From Thermoplasmatales archaeon (GTDB taxonomy: Archaea > Thermoplasmatota > Thermoplasmata > Thermoplasmatales > Thermoplasmataceae), in contig JAJSLM010000001.1 of assembly GCA_026127925.1 (NCBI GenBank), positions 62,001-126,000 of the forward strand: DNA of 64,000 bases, read 5' to 3'. A program made the position numbers and the translations under genes. The stretch's first letter is position 1, and the number at the start of each line of letters is the position of its first letter. The notes under the pieces were generated by a model. It had not been told where the DNA came from. It saw only the letters and a program-made list of their open reading frames with translations, and ran no database searches. Shown here piece by piece: positions 56,764 to 64,000 of the stretch.

Positions 56764-57261
56764 ATGTTTTCTACATTAGAATATTACAACGAATTTTCAC
56801 TGCACAGAAAATTGACCCTAGATTTGCTCCTGTCAATTTCTGACAGTCGATTATCTGAGGCCCCTATATCTAAGGCTGGTACTATTGGGAAACAATTTAG
56901 GCATTTAATTGATATATCAAAATGTTACATCGATGCTCTTGAGAATCAAAAACTCGTATTCGAAAGAAACGATATTGATCATTCTCTAGAAATAGATAAA
57001 CCTAGACTAATAATTGAATTAAAATTGACTGCGGAGCGACTAAAGAGCTTCATTGAATCAGCAGATCCCTTAGAGTTCTCTCAAGAAGTTATTGATTGCC
57101 TAGAATCTAAGAAATATGTAGGTGTCGAACGAACTTCCCCAAGAATTATTGTTAGGTGGATGATAGAGCATGAGATATTTCACGAAGGACAGCTGGCGCT
57201 ATACATAAGAAATTTTGGAATGCACTTTCCAGAATCATGGGTTACATGGGGCTTGGGATAA
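56764..57261 (+). CDS. DinB-like four-helix protein
   Basis: A 165-residue DinB/YfiT-type protein. Histidines expected to bind metal occur in KQFRHLIDIS and in MIEHEIFHEGQLALYIRNFG, the order seen in the DinB superfamily (thiol transferases, bacillithiol or mycothiol S-transferases and unknowns). ATG 56764 is favoured by a TATA-like box. It is divergent from the radical SAM gene at 55655. The catalytic role is unknown. Confidence 0.75.
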   Translation: MFSTLEYYNEFSLHRKLTLDLLLSISDSRLSEAPISKAGTIGKQFRHLIDISKCYIDALENQKLVFERNDIDHSLEIDKPRLIIELKLTAERLKSFIESADPLEFSQEVIDCLESKKYVGVERTSPRIIVRWMIEHEIFHEGQLALYIRNFGMHFPESWVTWGLG

Positions 57262-57304
57262 ATTGAAGGCATATTTTCCCATTCTTATAGACCTTACCGC
57301 GGGA

Positions 57305-58708
57305 TCATCCAGATCTGTGCTCCTTTCCCCTAATAAATGAAAGAAATGCAGCTATTATAAGAATGATAAGGGAAACATAGAGTGCTGCATGAATTCCAGC
57401 CATAAATTCTGTTGTGACATTTCCAAGAAGCTTTCCAATGCCTGCAAAGACTTCAAATGCAACACTTCTCGGTACACTAAGGCTTGCAATAGAGATCGCA
57501 AGAACAAAGCTACCCAACATACCTATGTTTGACATGGTTCTGAGAAACCCCGAAGTCATGCCATAAAATTCTCTTGGTGAATTTGCCATGACTGCGCTGT
57601 TGTTTGCCGGAAAGAACATTGAACTTCCAGTACCAGTGAAAAAAGAGGCAACAAGTATCACATAAAGAGGAGATACAACCGTTAATGTGATATAAACAAG
57701 AACCGAGAAGGCCATAATGCTTAAGCCGACCGTTGCAGGAATCCTTGAACCGATCCTGTCAGTAAGTCTGCCAAAAAGGGGGCCAAGAATGCTGCCGACA
57801 ACATATCCTGGAAGGAGAAGAAGTGAACTATAAAATGGCGTTAATCCCCTGATTCCTTGAAGATACATTATTATGATGAACACGACAGCCAAAAAACCTA
57901 AGCTTTGAAAAAATGAAGCCATTATGGAAAAACTGAGGATTCTAATATGAAATATCTTTTTTGGAAGTAATGGGTTCTTGACCTTGTTCTCAATATACAG
58001 GAAGACGAATATGACTGCGATCCCTAGAAGTATGAGCATCTCATTGAATAGATCAACCCCATGCAAGGAAATGTCCGTTGCAGCATATGAGATAAGGATC
58101 AAGGCGCCGCCAAGGGAAAATGCGCCAGGCAAATCAAGTTTGTTTGCTACTGGTGATCCACGTTTTACATATTTCAAAGCATAATACAGCGCGAAGGCGC
58201 CAATGGGCACGTTAATGTAGAAAATATATCTCCAACCTATAAATGTAGTGATAACGCCACCCAAAATTATGCCAATCATTGCGCCGGAATTGTATCCGAC
58301 AGATGTATATCCGAACACTCTCCCTCTCTTATTTGGCGGAAAATTGTCCGCGACTATTGCACCGCTATTTGCCTGTATCATAGCAGCGCCACTGCCCTGT
58401 AATACTCTGAAAGCAATGAGTTCAAAAATAGTTGCGGAAGCACCACATAAAGCTGAGCCAATAGTGAAGAGAGCAATTCCAGTGTTGAACATTTTCTTAC
58501 GCGTCAGTAAGTCACCCAATCTCCCCAACTGAGTTGTTCCCACAGCTATGACAAGAAGGTAGATCAGTATTATCCATATTGAAATAGAAAGTGGGGCATT
58601 AAGTTGAACAGTTATAGTTGGGAGTGCAAGTATCACTATTGTAGAATCAACTGCACCCATCAGCACGGCAGTCAATAATGCAATTATCAGTTTCGAATCT
58701 TTATCCAT
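57305..58708 (-). CDS. MFS drug transporter, DHA2 type
   Basis: A 467-residue major facilitator with about 14 helices. Motif A is LGRLGDLLTRKKMF and the antiporter motif C region is GSGAAMIQANSGAIVADNFP; the opening MGAVDSTIVILALPTI is typical of EmrB/QacA-type drug:H+ antiporters. It is monocistronic. The substrate is unknown. The 450 bp upstream contain no gene. Confidence 0.9.
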   Translation of the reverse strand: MDKDSKLIIALLTAVLMGAVDSTIVILALPTITVQLNAPLSISIWIILIYLLVIAVGTTQLGRLGDLLTRKKMFNTGIALFTIGSALCGASATIFELIAFRVLQGSGAAMIQANSGAIVADNFPPNKRGRVFGYTSVGYNSGAMIGIILGGVITTFIGWRYIFYINVPIGAFALYYALKYVKRGSPVANKLDLPGAFSLGGALILISYAATDISLHGVDLFNEMLILLGIAVIFVFLYIENKVKNPLLPKKIFHIRILSFSIMASFFQSLGFLAVVFIIIMYLQGIRGLTPFYSSLLLLPGYVVGSILGPLFGRLTDRIGSRIPATVGLSIMAFSVLVYITLTVVSPLYVILVASFFTGTGSSMFFPANNSAVMANSPREFYGMTSGFLRTMSNIGMLGSFVLAISIASLSVPRSVAFEVFAGIGKLLGNVTTEFMAGIHAALYVSLIILIIAAFLSFIRGKEHRSG

Positions 58709-59159
58709 CTTGTCATACTCGTTTAGAAACAGTAATTATATCTTATGGCTTAAACGCGTTGATTTCAAGATACTCACAACTATTTCATTCTGCACTCATA
58801 CTTACCGTTACCTATACGATTGAGAGGAGATGAGCTATAATTTTATCTTACATTTCGTATCAAAAATGTAGCCGTATTCTATCTTTTTAGGTCGATACAA
58901 AGATTATGGTGTTCCGGTTTAGCAATCCCAATCAATTCAATTAGAATGGGCATTACTAAAGTGATAGGATGATGGTTATAAAAGAGAATTCAAGACATCA
59001 ATGATGAAGAAATTATTTGGAATATTTGCTTTATCATTAACCTCTAGGTAAAATGAAATAATAGATAAGACTTTAATAGACTGAAAACAAATTCCAAGTA
59101 ATTACTGAGTTCTACCGAACGATTGTAATCTGATCCCGACCATCGGATATGGAGGTAAA
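58709..59159. other. Intergenic stretch, no gene seen
   Basis: About 450 AT-rich bases between the DHA2 transporter and the HtrA-like protease, on whose 3' side it lies. I see no reading frame with coding character, no tRNA and no clear repeats. It includes the DHA2 promoter. Confidence 0.5.
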
Positions 59160-60140
59160 TTAGTTATTTCCGTTTTCAATATACAACTCCGGCATTTCCT
59201 CCATTTGTATTTTAGCGGAGACTATTTTATTTTTCCTTATCACAGTAAATTCCGCAGTTTCACCTATTTCTATATTCGCAAGTGTTGAAAGCAAGGTCCT
59301 CATAGAGTCTACCTTCATTCCATTGATTGAAACTATTGTGTCGTATAACTCCAGGCCGGATTTATGGGCAGGTCCGCCGCGCGTCATTCTCAATATCATT
59401 ACGCCATTTTTTGTGGGCAATTTGAGTCGCTGGGATATTTCATCCGTTACTGCAATTCCAGAAATGCCAAGCCATGGTCGAACGACACGTCCAGATGTGA
59501 GTATCTGCTCTACTACCCTGTTAACTGTGTTCGATGGTATTGCGAATCCTACACCCTGTGCAAATGGAATCATAGCCGTGTTTATGCCTATAACATTTCC
59601 AGACAGATCGGCAAGTGGTCCGCCACTGTTTCCAGGATTAATAGCGGCATCTGTCTGTATTAGTCCTTCAAATATAAAATCGGACCATGGCATTGGTCTT
59701 CCAATGGCACTTACTACACCGAGAGAAACTGTTGGAGCCCCGGGGAGCCCAAGAGCATTTCCAACAGCTATCGCGAATTGGCCTGCCTTAAGGTTATCAG
59801 AATCAGCAAATTTGACTGGACTCATTCCATTTGCTTTTGTCTTTAATAGAGCTAAATCAGTCAGCGAATCTGCACCAATTATTTCAGCATTCAAGATAGT
59901 ACCGTCAGGTGCGATTACTTCAGTTTCCTGGGATTCGTCAATAACATGGTTGTTTGTTAACACGTATCCACTTGTACTTAGTATTATTCCACTTGCAGTT
60001 GATTCTGTTCTTAAAGGCAAAGTATTTCTGTAGGCTTTTATTTTTCTACTGTTTATCTGTACGACGCTCTTACTAACGGTATCCACTACTTCAATAACTT
60101 TAGTCTGAATATCTTCAGCATTCATTTTTATCATGCACAA
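59160..60140 (-). CDS. HtrA/DegP-like serine protease with PDZ, no signal peptide
   Basis: A 326-residue S1C protease. The triad is His65 in LTNNHVID, Asp95 in DLALLK and Ser172 in NPGNSGGPL; one PDZ domain occupies about 225-315. The N-terminus (MCMIKMNAED) is polar, with no signal or membrane helix, so the enzyme should act in the cytosol. HtrA proteins degrade damaged proteins. ATG 60125 (MNAED) is an alternative start. It is divergent from the HxlR regulator 43 bp away, so both may be co-regulated. Confidence 0.93.
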   Translation of the reverse strand: MCMIKMNAEDIQTKVIEVVDTVSKSVVQINSRKIKAYRNTLPLRTESTASGIILSTSGYVLTNNHVIDESQETEVIAPDGTILNAEIIGADSLTDLALLKTKANGMSPVKFADSDNLKAGQFAIAVGNALGLPGAPTVSLGVVSAIGRPMPWSDFIFEGLIQTDAAINPGNSGGPLADLSGNVIGINTAMIPFAQGVGFAIPSNTVNRVVEQILTSGRVVRPWLGISGIAVTDEISQRLKLPTKNGVMILRMTRGGPAHKSGLELYDTIVSINGMKVDSMRTLLSTLANIEIGETAEFTVIRKNKIVSAKIQMEEMPELYIENGNN

Positions 60141-60183
60141 ATTAAGATCAGGTTATTATACCCGGAAGTATCATTAGGGATAC

Positions 60184-60651
60184 ATGGTTTCAACAAGTCA
60201 ATCACCCCTCCCTGACGGAAATGGTCTCATCGAGAAGAATAAGATGAACGGTTACATCTTACCGATCGAATTGGCAAGTCTTTCTAGCAACATTCATAGC
60301 GAAATCCACGTACTTAATGATCGATGGACTTTACCAATCATTTTTTTGCTTGAAAAAGAAAAAAGAATGCGATTTTCACAAATAAAAAGATCACTTAGGG
60401 GAATAGGTGGTCGCAGTTTATCAAGGGCCCTCACTTCACTTGAATCTGTTTATCTAATCGATAGAACAGTAACCGATTCAAACCCGCCTGCTGTATATTA
60501 TTCACTCTCCACTAAGGGAGTAAGCCTTGTCCCTATACTACTGGAACTTTTTGAATGGAAGGATAGGTTGGAATCTAAACCTTATCCTGCAACAGAGGAG
60601 ATCGTGATAAAGGAACCTACGCATATCAAAAAAGAATCCGTTACAAGATAA
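60184..60651 (+). CDS. HxlR-family winged-helix regulator
   Basis: A 155-residue protein whose central part (VLNDRWTLPIIFLLEK, RFSQIKRSLRGIGGRSLSRA) matches HxlR/MarR-type DNA-binding regulators; the turn GGRSLSRALTSLE is the recognition helix. A short N-terminal extension precedes the domain. It is divergent from the HtrA-like protease 43 bp away and might control it. The signal it senses is not visible; no redox cysteine is present. Confidence 0.85.
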   Translation: MVSTSQSPLPDGNGLIEKNKMNGYILPIELASLSSNIHSEIHVLNDRWTLPIIFLLEKEKRMRFSQIKRSLRGIGGRSLSRALTSLESVYLIDRTVTDSNPPAVYYSLSTKGVSLVPILLELFEWKDRLESKPYPATEEIVIKEPTHIKKESVTR

Positions 60652-60747
60652 GCGATTGCACGATCACTTATTAGTGGCTAAATTGTTATTATAAATTGAA
60701 TACCGCAACATCGCAAAATTTAAAAAAACCGTCGTCATTTCATCATC

Positions 60748-61407
60748 ATGGCGAATTATGAGATTGTTGGGAATGAAGTGCAGTACCTGAAAGTGGGATT
60801 GAATCAAGGAGAATCAATGTTTATTGAACCAGGTCATCTTATTTACAAGACTCAGGGTGCAAGACTTGATACTCAGAGTGGTGGTCTAAGAGGGGCATTT
60901 TCTCATATGCTCGCTGGTTCCGCCATTTTCTTGCTGAAAGTTGAGGGACCCGGTGAATTCGGGTCCGCAGGTTTTTTGCCTGGCAAGATACAGAGGATAG
61001 ATTTGAATGGAAATTCAGTATTGGCTGAATTCAACGCCTTTCTGTGCATGGACTCAACGGTAAATTACTCCACAAAATTTGCTGGGATGTGGCAAGGGGT
61101 ATTCGGTGGCGAGGGTTTTTTCCTTGAAAAATTCACAGGAACTGGTGCATTAATGCTTCATGGTCACGGCCATGTAATAGAAATGAATCTCAAACCTGGA
61201 GAGGAGATACAGGTAGAATTGAGCCATGTCCTTGCCTTTGATGATTCAGTTCAGTATAACGTATCAAGAATAGGTGGTCTTAAGACAATGGTCTTGGCAG
61301 GAATGGAGGGAGAAGGTCTCTTCTTTGCAAACATGGTTGGTCCAGGACGAGTCTGGCTTCACACGATTTCGCTCTTTGAACTTGCGGCCAAGCTTGTTCG
61401 GAGATAA
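60748..61407 (+). CDS. AIM24/TIGR00266-family protein
   Basis: A 219-residue beta-rich protein of the TIGR00266 (AIM24) family. MFIEPGHLIY, GGLRGAFSHMLAGSAIFLLK, FAGMWQGVFGGEGFFLEKF and GPGRVWLHTISL are family-type glycine/aromatic repeats. Bacterial relatives have been linked to stress response, and yeast Aim24 to mitochondrial organisation, but the molecular role is unknown. It stands alone in an AT-rich area. Confidence 0.85.
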   Translation: MANYEIVGNEVQYLKVGLNQGESMFIEPGHLIYKTQGARLDTQSGGLRGAFSHMLAGSAIFLLKVEGPGEFGSAGFLPGKIQRIDLNGNSVLAEFNAFLCMDSTVNYSTKFAGMWQGVFGGEGFFLEKFTGTGALMLHGHGHVIEMNLKPGEEIQVELSHVLAFDDSVQYNVSRIGGLKTMVLAGMEGEGLFFANMVGPGRVWLHTISLFELAAKLVRR

Positions 61408-61882
61408 ATGAAATATGGAATATCCACAAAATATTCAACAAATATATAATAAATAGACAATGCTTTTATTCATACCGCTCCATTCATTCGATAACGATCT
61501 TCTACAAATTCATACTCGTTTCCCAAGATGAGTTTTAAACATTATTTACTGGTAACTCGATCATTGGTGTCGGTAAATATACTGTACATTTAGCGTTTTG
61601 TAAATTGTTAAATTAGATCTTCCGCAATGATCAAGCTATAAGGAAATAGGCAAATGGCTGTTTTCCCTAAATAGTTTTCAAAATATCTTTAGAATGGATT
61701 TTAGGCTTTATCAACTGTTGAAGAAAGAAAACATCAATAATCGTTAAATTATTTTTATTTGAAAATGGCACAGGTATCGTTAAAAGTTGTCTGAATAAAA
61801 AAAAGACTGGAATGGCTTATCTGGGGTTTTTAATGTTCGAATCGAATGAATACTATTCTAATCGCTGCATTCGAGGAGACCA
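61408..61882. other. Intergenic stretch, AT-rich, no gene seen
   Basis: About 475 bases with many in-frame stops in all frames I checked. Nothing resembles an RNA gene or an insertion sequence. It contains the promoter of the small membrane protein that follows. Confidence 0.5.
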
Positions 61883-62149
61883 ATGATAATTGATAAGCGT
61901 TATGTTCACATATACAAGAGTATATACGCCATAAAATCAGTCATGCTAATCTTAATTGGTTTTATGGCCTTTCTTTCATTAATCCTTTTTATGTTTATTT
62001 TTCCCGGAAACATAGTCTTGTTAATTCTATTTATTACACTTATTTCTTTATTTGCAATATTCGCAGCTGCACACGGCCATTACGCGTTTGAAGTACTTCC
62101 TGATAACTACAAAAAACCGAGACATTTAAAAAAACGAAATTTTTATTGA
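61883..62149 (+). CDS. Small two-TM membrane protein, unknown
   Basis: An 88-residue protein with hydrophobic helices at about 16-36 and 41-63 and a short cytoplasmic tail ending HLKKRNFY. A GAGGAGACC sequence before the ATG could serve as ribosome binding site. No family recognised. Its stop lies 4 nt from the 3' end of tRNA-Leu(TAA) on the opposite strand. Confidence 0.55.
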   Translation: MIIDKRYVHIYKSIYAIKSVMLILIGFMAFLSLILFMFIFPGNIVLLILFITLISLFAIFAAAHGHYAFEVLPDNYKKPRHLKKRNFY

Positions 62150-62153
62150 AAAA

Positions 62154-62238
62154 TGCGAGGGATGGGATTTGAACCCACGAACCCCTACGGGACAGAATCT
62201 TAAGTCCTGCACAGTTGGCCAGGCTTTGTTACCCTCGC
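62154..62238 (-). tRNA. tRNA-Leu(TAA)
   Basis: An 85-nt class II tRNA. The acceptor stem is GCGAGGG with CCCTCGC, the anticodon loop CTTAAGA gives TAA, the variable arm is long, and the T arm is GTGGG-TTCAAAT-CCCAT. No intron or encoded CCA; discriminator A. Confidence 0.95.
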
Positions 62239-62573
62239 AGTGTATCGGTTGATAACTGAGACATATATTAAAAGTGTGAAAGCTGAAAAGGGAGAGTAAT
62301 AACATATAACAGGAGTTTATAGTCTTTATATCCTTCTTAAGGCCACTAAGGTGGTGCTCACAAGTGGAGTAATATTTTCTTTTATTGTCTCTATAGCGTT
62401 TCGGTTGCTGTTCGGCTGCTTTTAAAGACATAGAAAAGCTATCTGCAAATCAAATACAATTGGGAATTGTTTTACGACAGAACCAATTTCTTTTTGAGAA
62501 ATCTCCACGCGGGTTGGAGTTTAGTTTTATCTGAACGTCAAAACCTTATTAGGTGAAGAACATTACCATATGT
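62239..62573. other. Intergenic stretch, no gene I can support
   Basis: About 330 bases between tRNA-Leu(TAA) and the small protein that follows. A 24-codon plus-strand frame near 62350 (VVLTSGVIFSFIVSIAFRLL then four residues) looks like a single hydrophobic helix but has only GTG starts and no clear signals. A longer minus-strand frame overlaps the tRNA and is rejected. Confidence 0.4.
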
Positions 62574-62849
62574 ATGATGCCTGGCATGATCCCCCCTGGG
62601 GGCGAACTTGTTGAATTCGAGTTAGAAGAGGAACCAAAATGGATAACTGTAAAGCTCAAAGATGGATCTGTTATTCAAATCAAGATGGAGATAGTTGCAA
62701 TCCTTAGAAACGGAAACGATCAGAATACCGGATTGCCGTTGTACATGGTTCAGGCTACAAACATAATAAGAATGATGAAAGTACCAAAAGAGCTGATTAA
62801 AAAAGGGTCTCCAACAGACGACAGTAAGAGTCAACCTCTCTACCGGTAA
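62574..62849 (+). CDS. Small protein of unknown function
   Basis: A 91-residue protein from ATG 62574; GTG 62553 would add seven residues. It has MMPGMIPPGGELVEFELEEE, then beta-strand-like WITVKLKDGSVIQIKMEIVA and VQATNIIRMMKVP, and a polar tail. This looks like a small beta-barrel or OB/SH3-like domain. I recognise no named family. It is followed 39 nt later by an Lrp-type regulator on the same strand. Confidence 0.6.
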   Translation: MMPGMIPPGGELVEFELEEEPKWITVKLKDGSVIQIKMEIVAILRNGNDQNTGLPLYMVQATNIIRMMKVPKELIKKGSPTDDSKSQPLYR

Positions 62850-62888
62850 TCACTGGGAATGCTTTTATCTCGGATATAATATCGCTCT

Positions 62889-63281
62889 GTGGACGAAATA
62901 GACTGGTCTATTGTAAATATTCTGAAAGAGAACTCAAGAACAACAAACTCTAACATCGGCAGGAAACTCAATATTTCTGAGGGAACAGTGCGAAAAAGAA
63001 TCAAAAATATGCTTAAGTCAGGCGTTATTAAGAAATTTACAGTTGTCGTTAAAAATAATGGAATTGAGGGTATGGTATTGCTCACCTTAGACTCAAAGAA
63101 AGCTAAACACGTTAATGATATAATTACCAAAAAATTTGATGAAGTTTACGAATTCTCGGGTAAATACGACGTAGCTCTTCAGGTGAACTGCAGTTCTCTG
63201 GTCGAACTTAATAACATAGTAGATGAACTCCGTTCAATCGATGGTGTGAGGGAGACGAACACATTGGTACGGCTTCATTAA
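62889..63281 (+). CDS. Lrp/AsnC-family transcriptional regulator
   Basis: A 130-residue Lrp/AsnC regulator. The N-terminal HTH is IDWSIVNILKENSRTTNSNI and GRKLNISEGTVRKRIKNML, followed by an RAM-type ligand/oligomerisation domain (about 60-130, with FSGKYDVALQVNC). The start is GTG 62889. Such regulators bind amino acids or related effectors in archaea. The target is unknown; it could be the small gene upstream. Confidence 0.88.
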   Translation: MDEIDWSIVNILKENSRTTNSNIGRKLNISEGTVRKRIKNMLKSGVIKKFTVVVKNNGIEGMVLLTLDSKKAKHVNDIITKKFDEVYEFSGKYDVALQVNCSSLVELNNIVDELRSIDGVRETNTLVRLH

Positions 63282-63492
63282 AGCTGTCCCTATACATTTA
63301 GAAAATATATGAATAGAAAGATCAGTAGTCTGTTTCAACGCGATCACGAATAGATATTTCAGATTCCGTTTTAGTTGATAGCTATTCGTGATTCATTAGA
63401 CTCAAAGTATTAGCTGTCTATTTATCATGATCTGAAACATTTAACTGAGAAAGGTTAAATATCTTCTGATAATCGCAGAGAGAGGTATTTAC

Positions 63493-63762
63493 ATGGCTGA
63501 CGAAAACATAATCTACGTGGGTAAAAAACCAACAATGAATTACGTGCTTGCCGTTGTGACGCAGTTCAATAACGAAGCGAATAGAATTACAATAAAGGCC
63601 AGAGGAAAAGCGATCAGTAAGGCAGTAGATATAGCGGAAATAACGAAACGAAAATTTTTGCAAACTCTTACTTACGAGAAAATAACCCTAAATACTGAAA
63701 CGCTCGAAGGGGAAAGAGGGACGTCAAACGTTTCTTCAATAGAAATAACATTAGCAAAATAA
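63493..63762 (+). CDS. albA: Alba DNA/RNA-binding protein
   Basis: An 89-residue Alba. IYVGKKPTMNYVLAVV carries the basic pair of the DNA-binding loop (Lys11, Lys12), and ITIKARGKAISKAVDIAEIT is the core second motif. Alba coats DNA and RNA in archaea and is controlled by lysine acetylation in some species; the modified lysine region is present. A GAGAGAGGT sequence just before the ATG acts as ribosome binding site, and a TTAAATAT TATA-like box lies about 40 bp upstream of it. Confidence 0.93.
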   Translation: MADENIIYVGKKPTMNYVLAVVTQFNNEANRITIKARGKAISKAVDIAEITKRKFLQTLTYEKITLNTETLEGERGTSNVSSIEITLAK

Positions 63763-63873
63763 AATAGGTAGATAAGCTTCCTCTATAAATCCTACTTCTA
63801 TTTGCGACGATTATTTTGGCACGTCTCATCAGGAATTCATTAATATTAAATCAATCATTGTAATAAGGAGTAT

Positions 63874-64000
63874 ATGACTGACTTTCAGGAATGGCAATCC
63901 GGCTTGCATGGTATTGTATCCGAAATAAACAAGCGGTTGCTTGAGAGTATAGATACTACCCAAAAAGATCTTAGCCGGATGGCGAAGTATACAATTGAAG
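63874..64000 (+). CDS. Probable polyprenyl diphosphate synthase (N-terminal part)
   Basis: ATG 63874 opens a frame that runs off the window after 42 codons: it includes GIVSEINKRLLESIDTTQKD and LSRMAKYTIE. The helix with KYTIE just before the edge resembles the stretch preceding the GGKRLRP motif of E-type polyprenyl (geranylgeranyl) diphosphate synthases, which supply archaeal lipid chains. The catalytic DDxxD motifs are outside the window. AAGGAG precedes the ATG. Confidence 0.45.
   Translation, partial: MTDFQEWQSGLHGIVSEINKRLLESIDTTQKDLSRMAKYTIE

Noticed and set aside
62126-62431. A 101-codon minus-strand frame after the small membrane protein
   Set aside because: It runs through tRNA-Leu(TAA) on the same strand and has no domain-like pattern, so it is a chance frame.

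Overview
The window is a 64 kb piece of an archaeal chromosome, almost certainly from the Thermoplasmatales. The information-processing genes are archaeal: two TFB factors, Gar1, Alba, B-family DNA polymerase, RadA, pelota, a KEOPS Pcc1-like subunit, Sua5, a split GMP synthase glutaminase and an archaeal-type GluRS. They sit beside a bacterial-type gyrBA pair and a tricorn-factor-like M1 aminopeptidase, a mix known from Thermoplasma, Ferroplasma and Cuniculiplasma. The DNA is moderately AT-rich, many genes start on GTG or TTG, and TATA-like boxes lie close to start codons, as expected for leaderless transcripts. I cannot name the species.

Layout. 1-5.1 kb: an APC permease in an operon with oligopeptide-type ABC ATPases (the last cut by the window edge), an esterase and an MFS carrier. 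5.2-15.7 kb: S49 peptidase, MBL hydrolase, gyrB-gyrA, a TusA-like protein, a DUF1059-Nog1-GluRS operon, a PRC-barrel protein and a DsrE protein. 15.7-18 kb: an accessory patch with a degenerate transposase, a VapBC pair and tRNA-Leu(CAA). 18-21.3 kb: pcc1, gar1-tfb, a second divergent tfb and guaAA. 21.3-27.6 kb: a TnpB-type relic, an alpha/beta hydrolase, an ABC-2 exporter, an MFS carrier and thioredoxin reductase. 27.7-44.2 kb: mostly housekeeping, with tRNA-Gly, Gdh, a 2-hydroxyacid dehydrogenase, PolB, an SHMT-CBS-TldD-TldE operon, an M1 aminopeptidase, Sua5 and gap-radA.

44.2-48.9 kb: a large membrane protein with a cytoplasmic winged helix, a small surface protein, a Mut7-C protein with pelota, and tRNA-Glu(TTC). 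48.9-53.2 kb: an accessory island with a broken IS transposase, an AbiEi/AbiEii pair, gene fragments and a surface-protein gene split by an in-frame amber codon. 53.2-64 kb: two radical SAM genes, a DinB-like protein, a DHA2 carrier, a cytosolic HtrA-like protease, HxlR and Lrp regulators, an AIM24-type protein, tRNA-Leu(TAA), Alba and the start of a probable polyprenyl synthase.

The observations most worth following are: the amber codon lying inside a repeated beta domain; a pcc1 reading frame with no ATG, GTG or TTG start; the transmembrane one-component regulator with its neighbouring surface protein; a four-CBS protein whose C-terminal domain has a hibernation-factor-like strand order; and four dispersed hairpins that look like right ends of TnpB elements.
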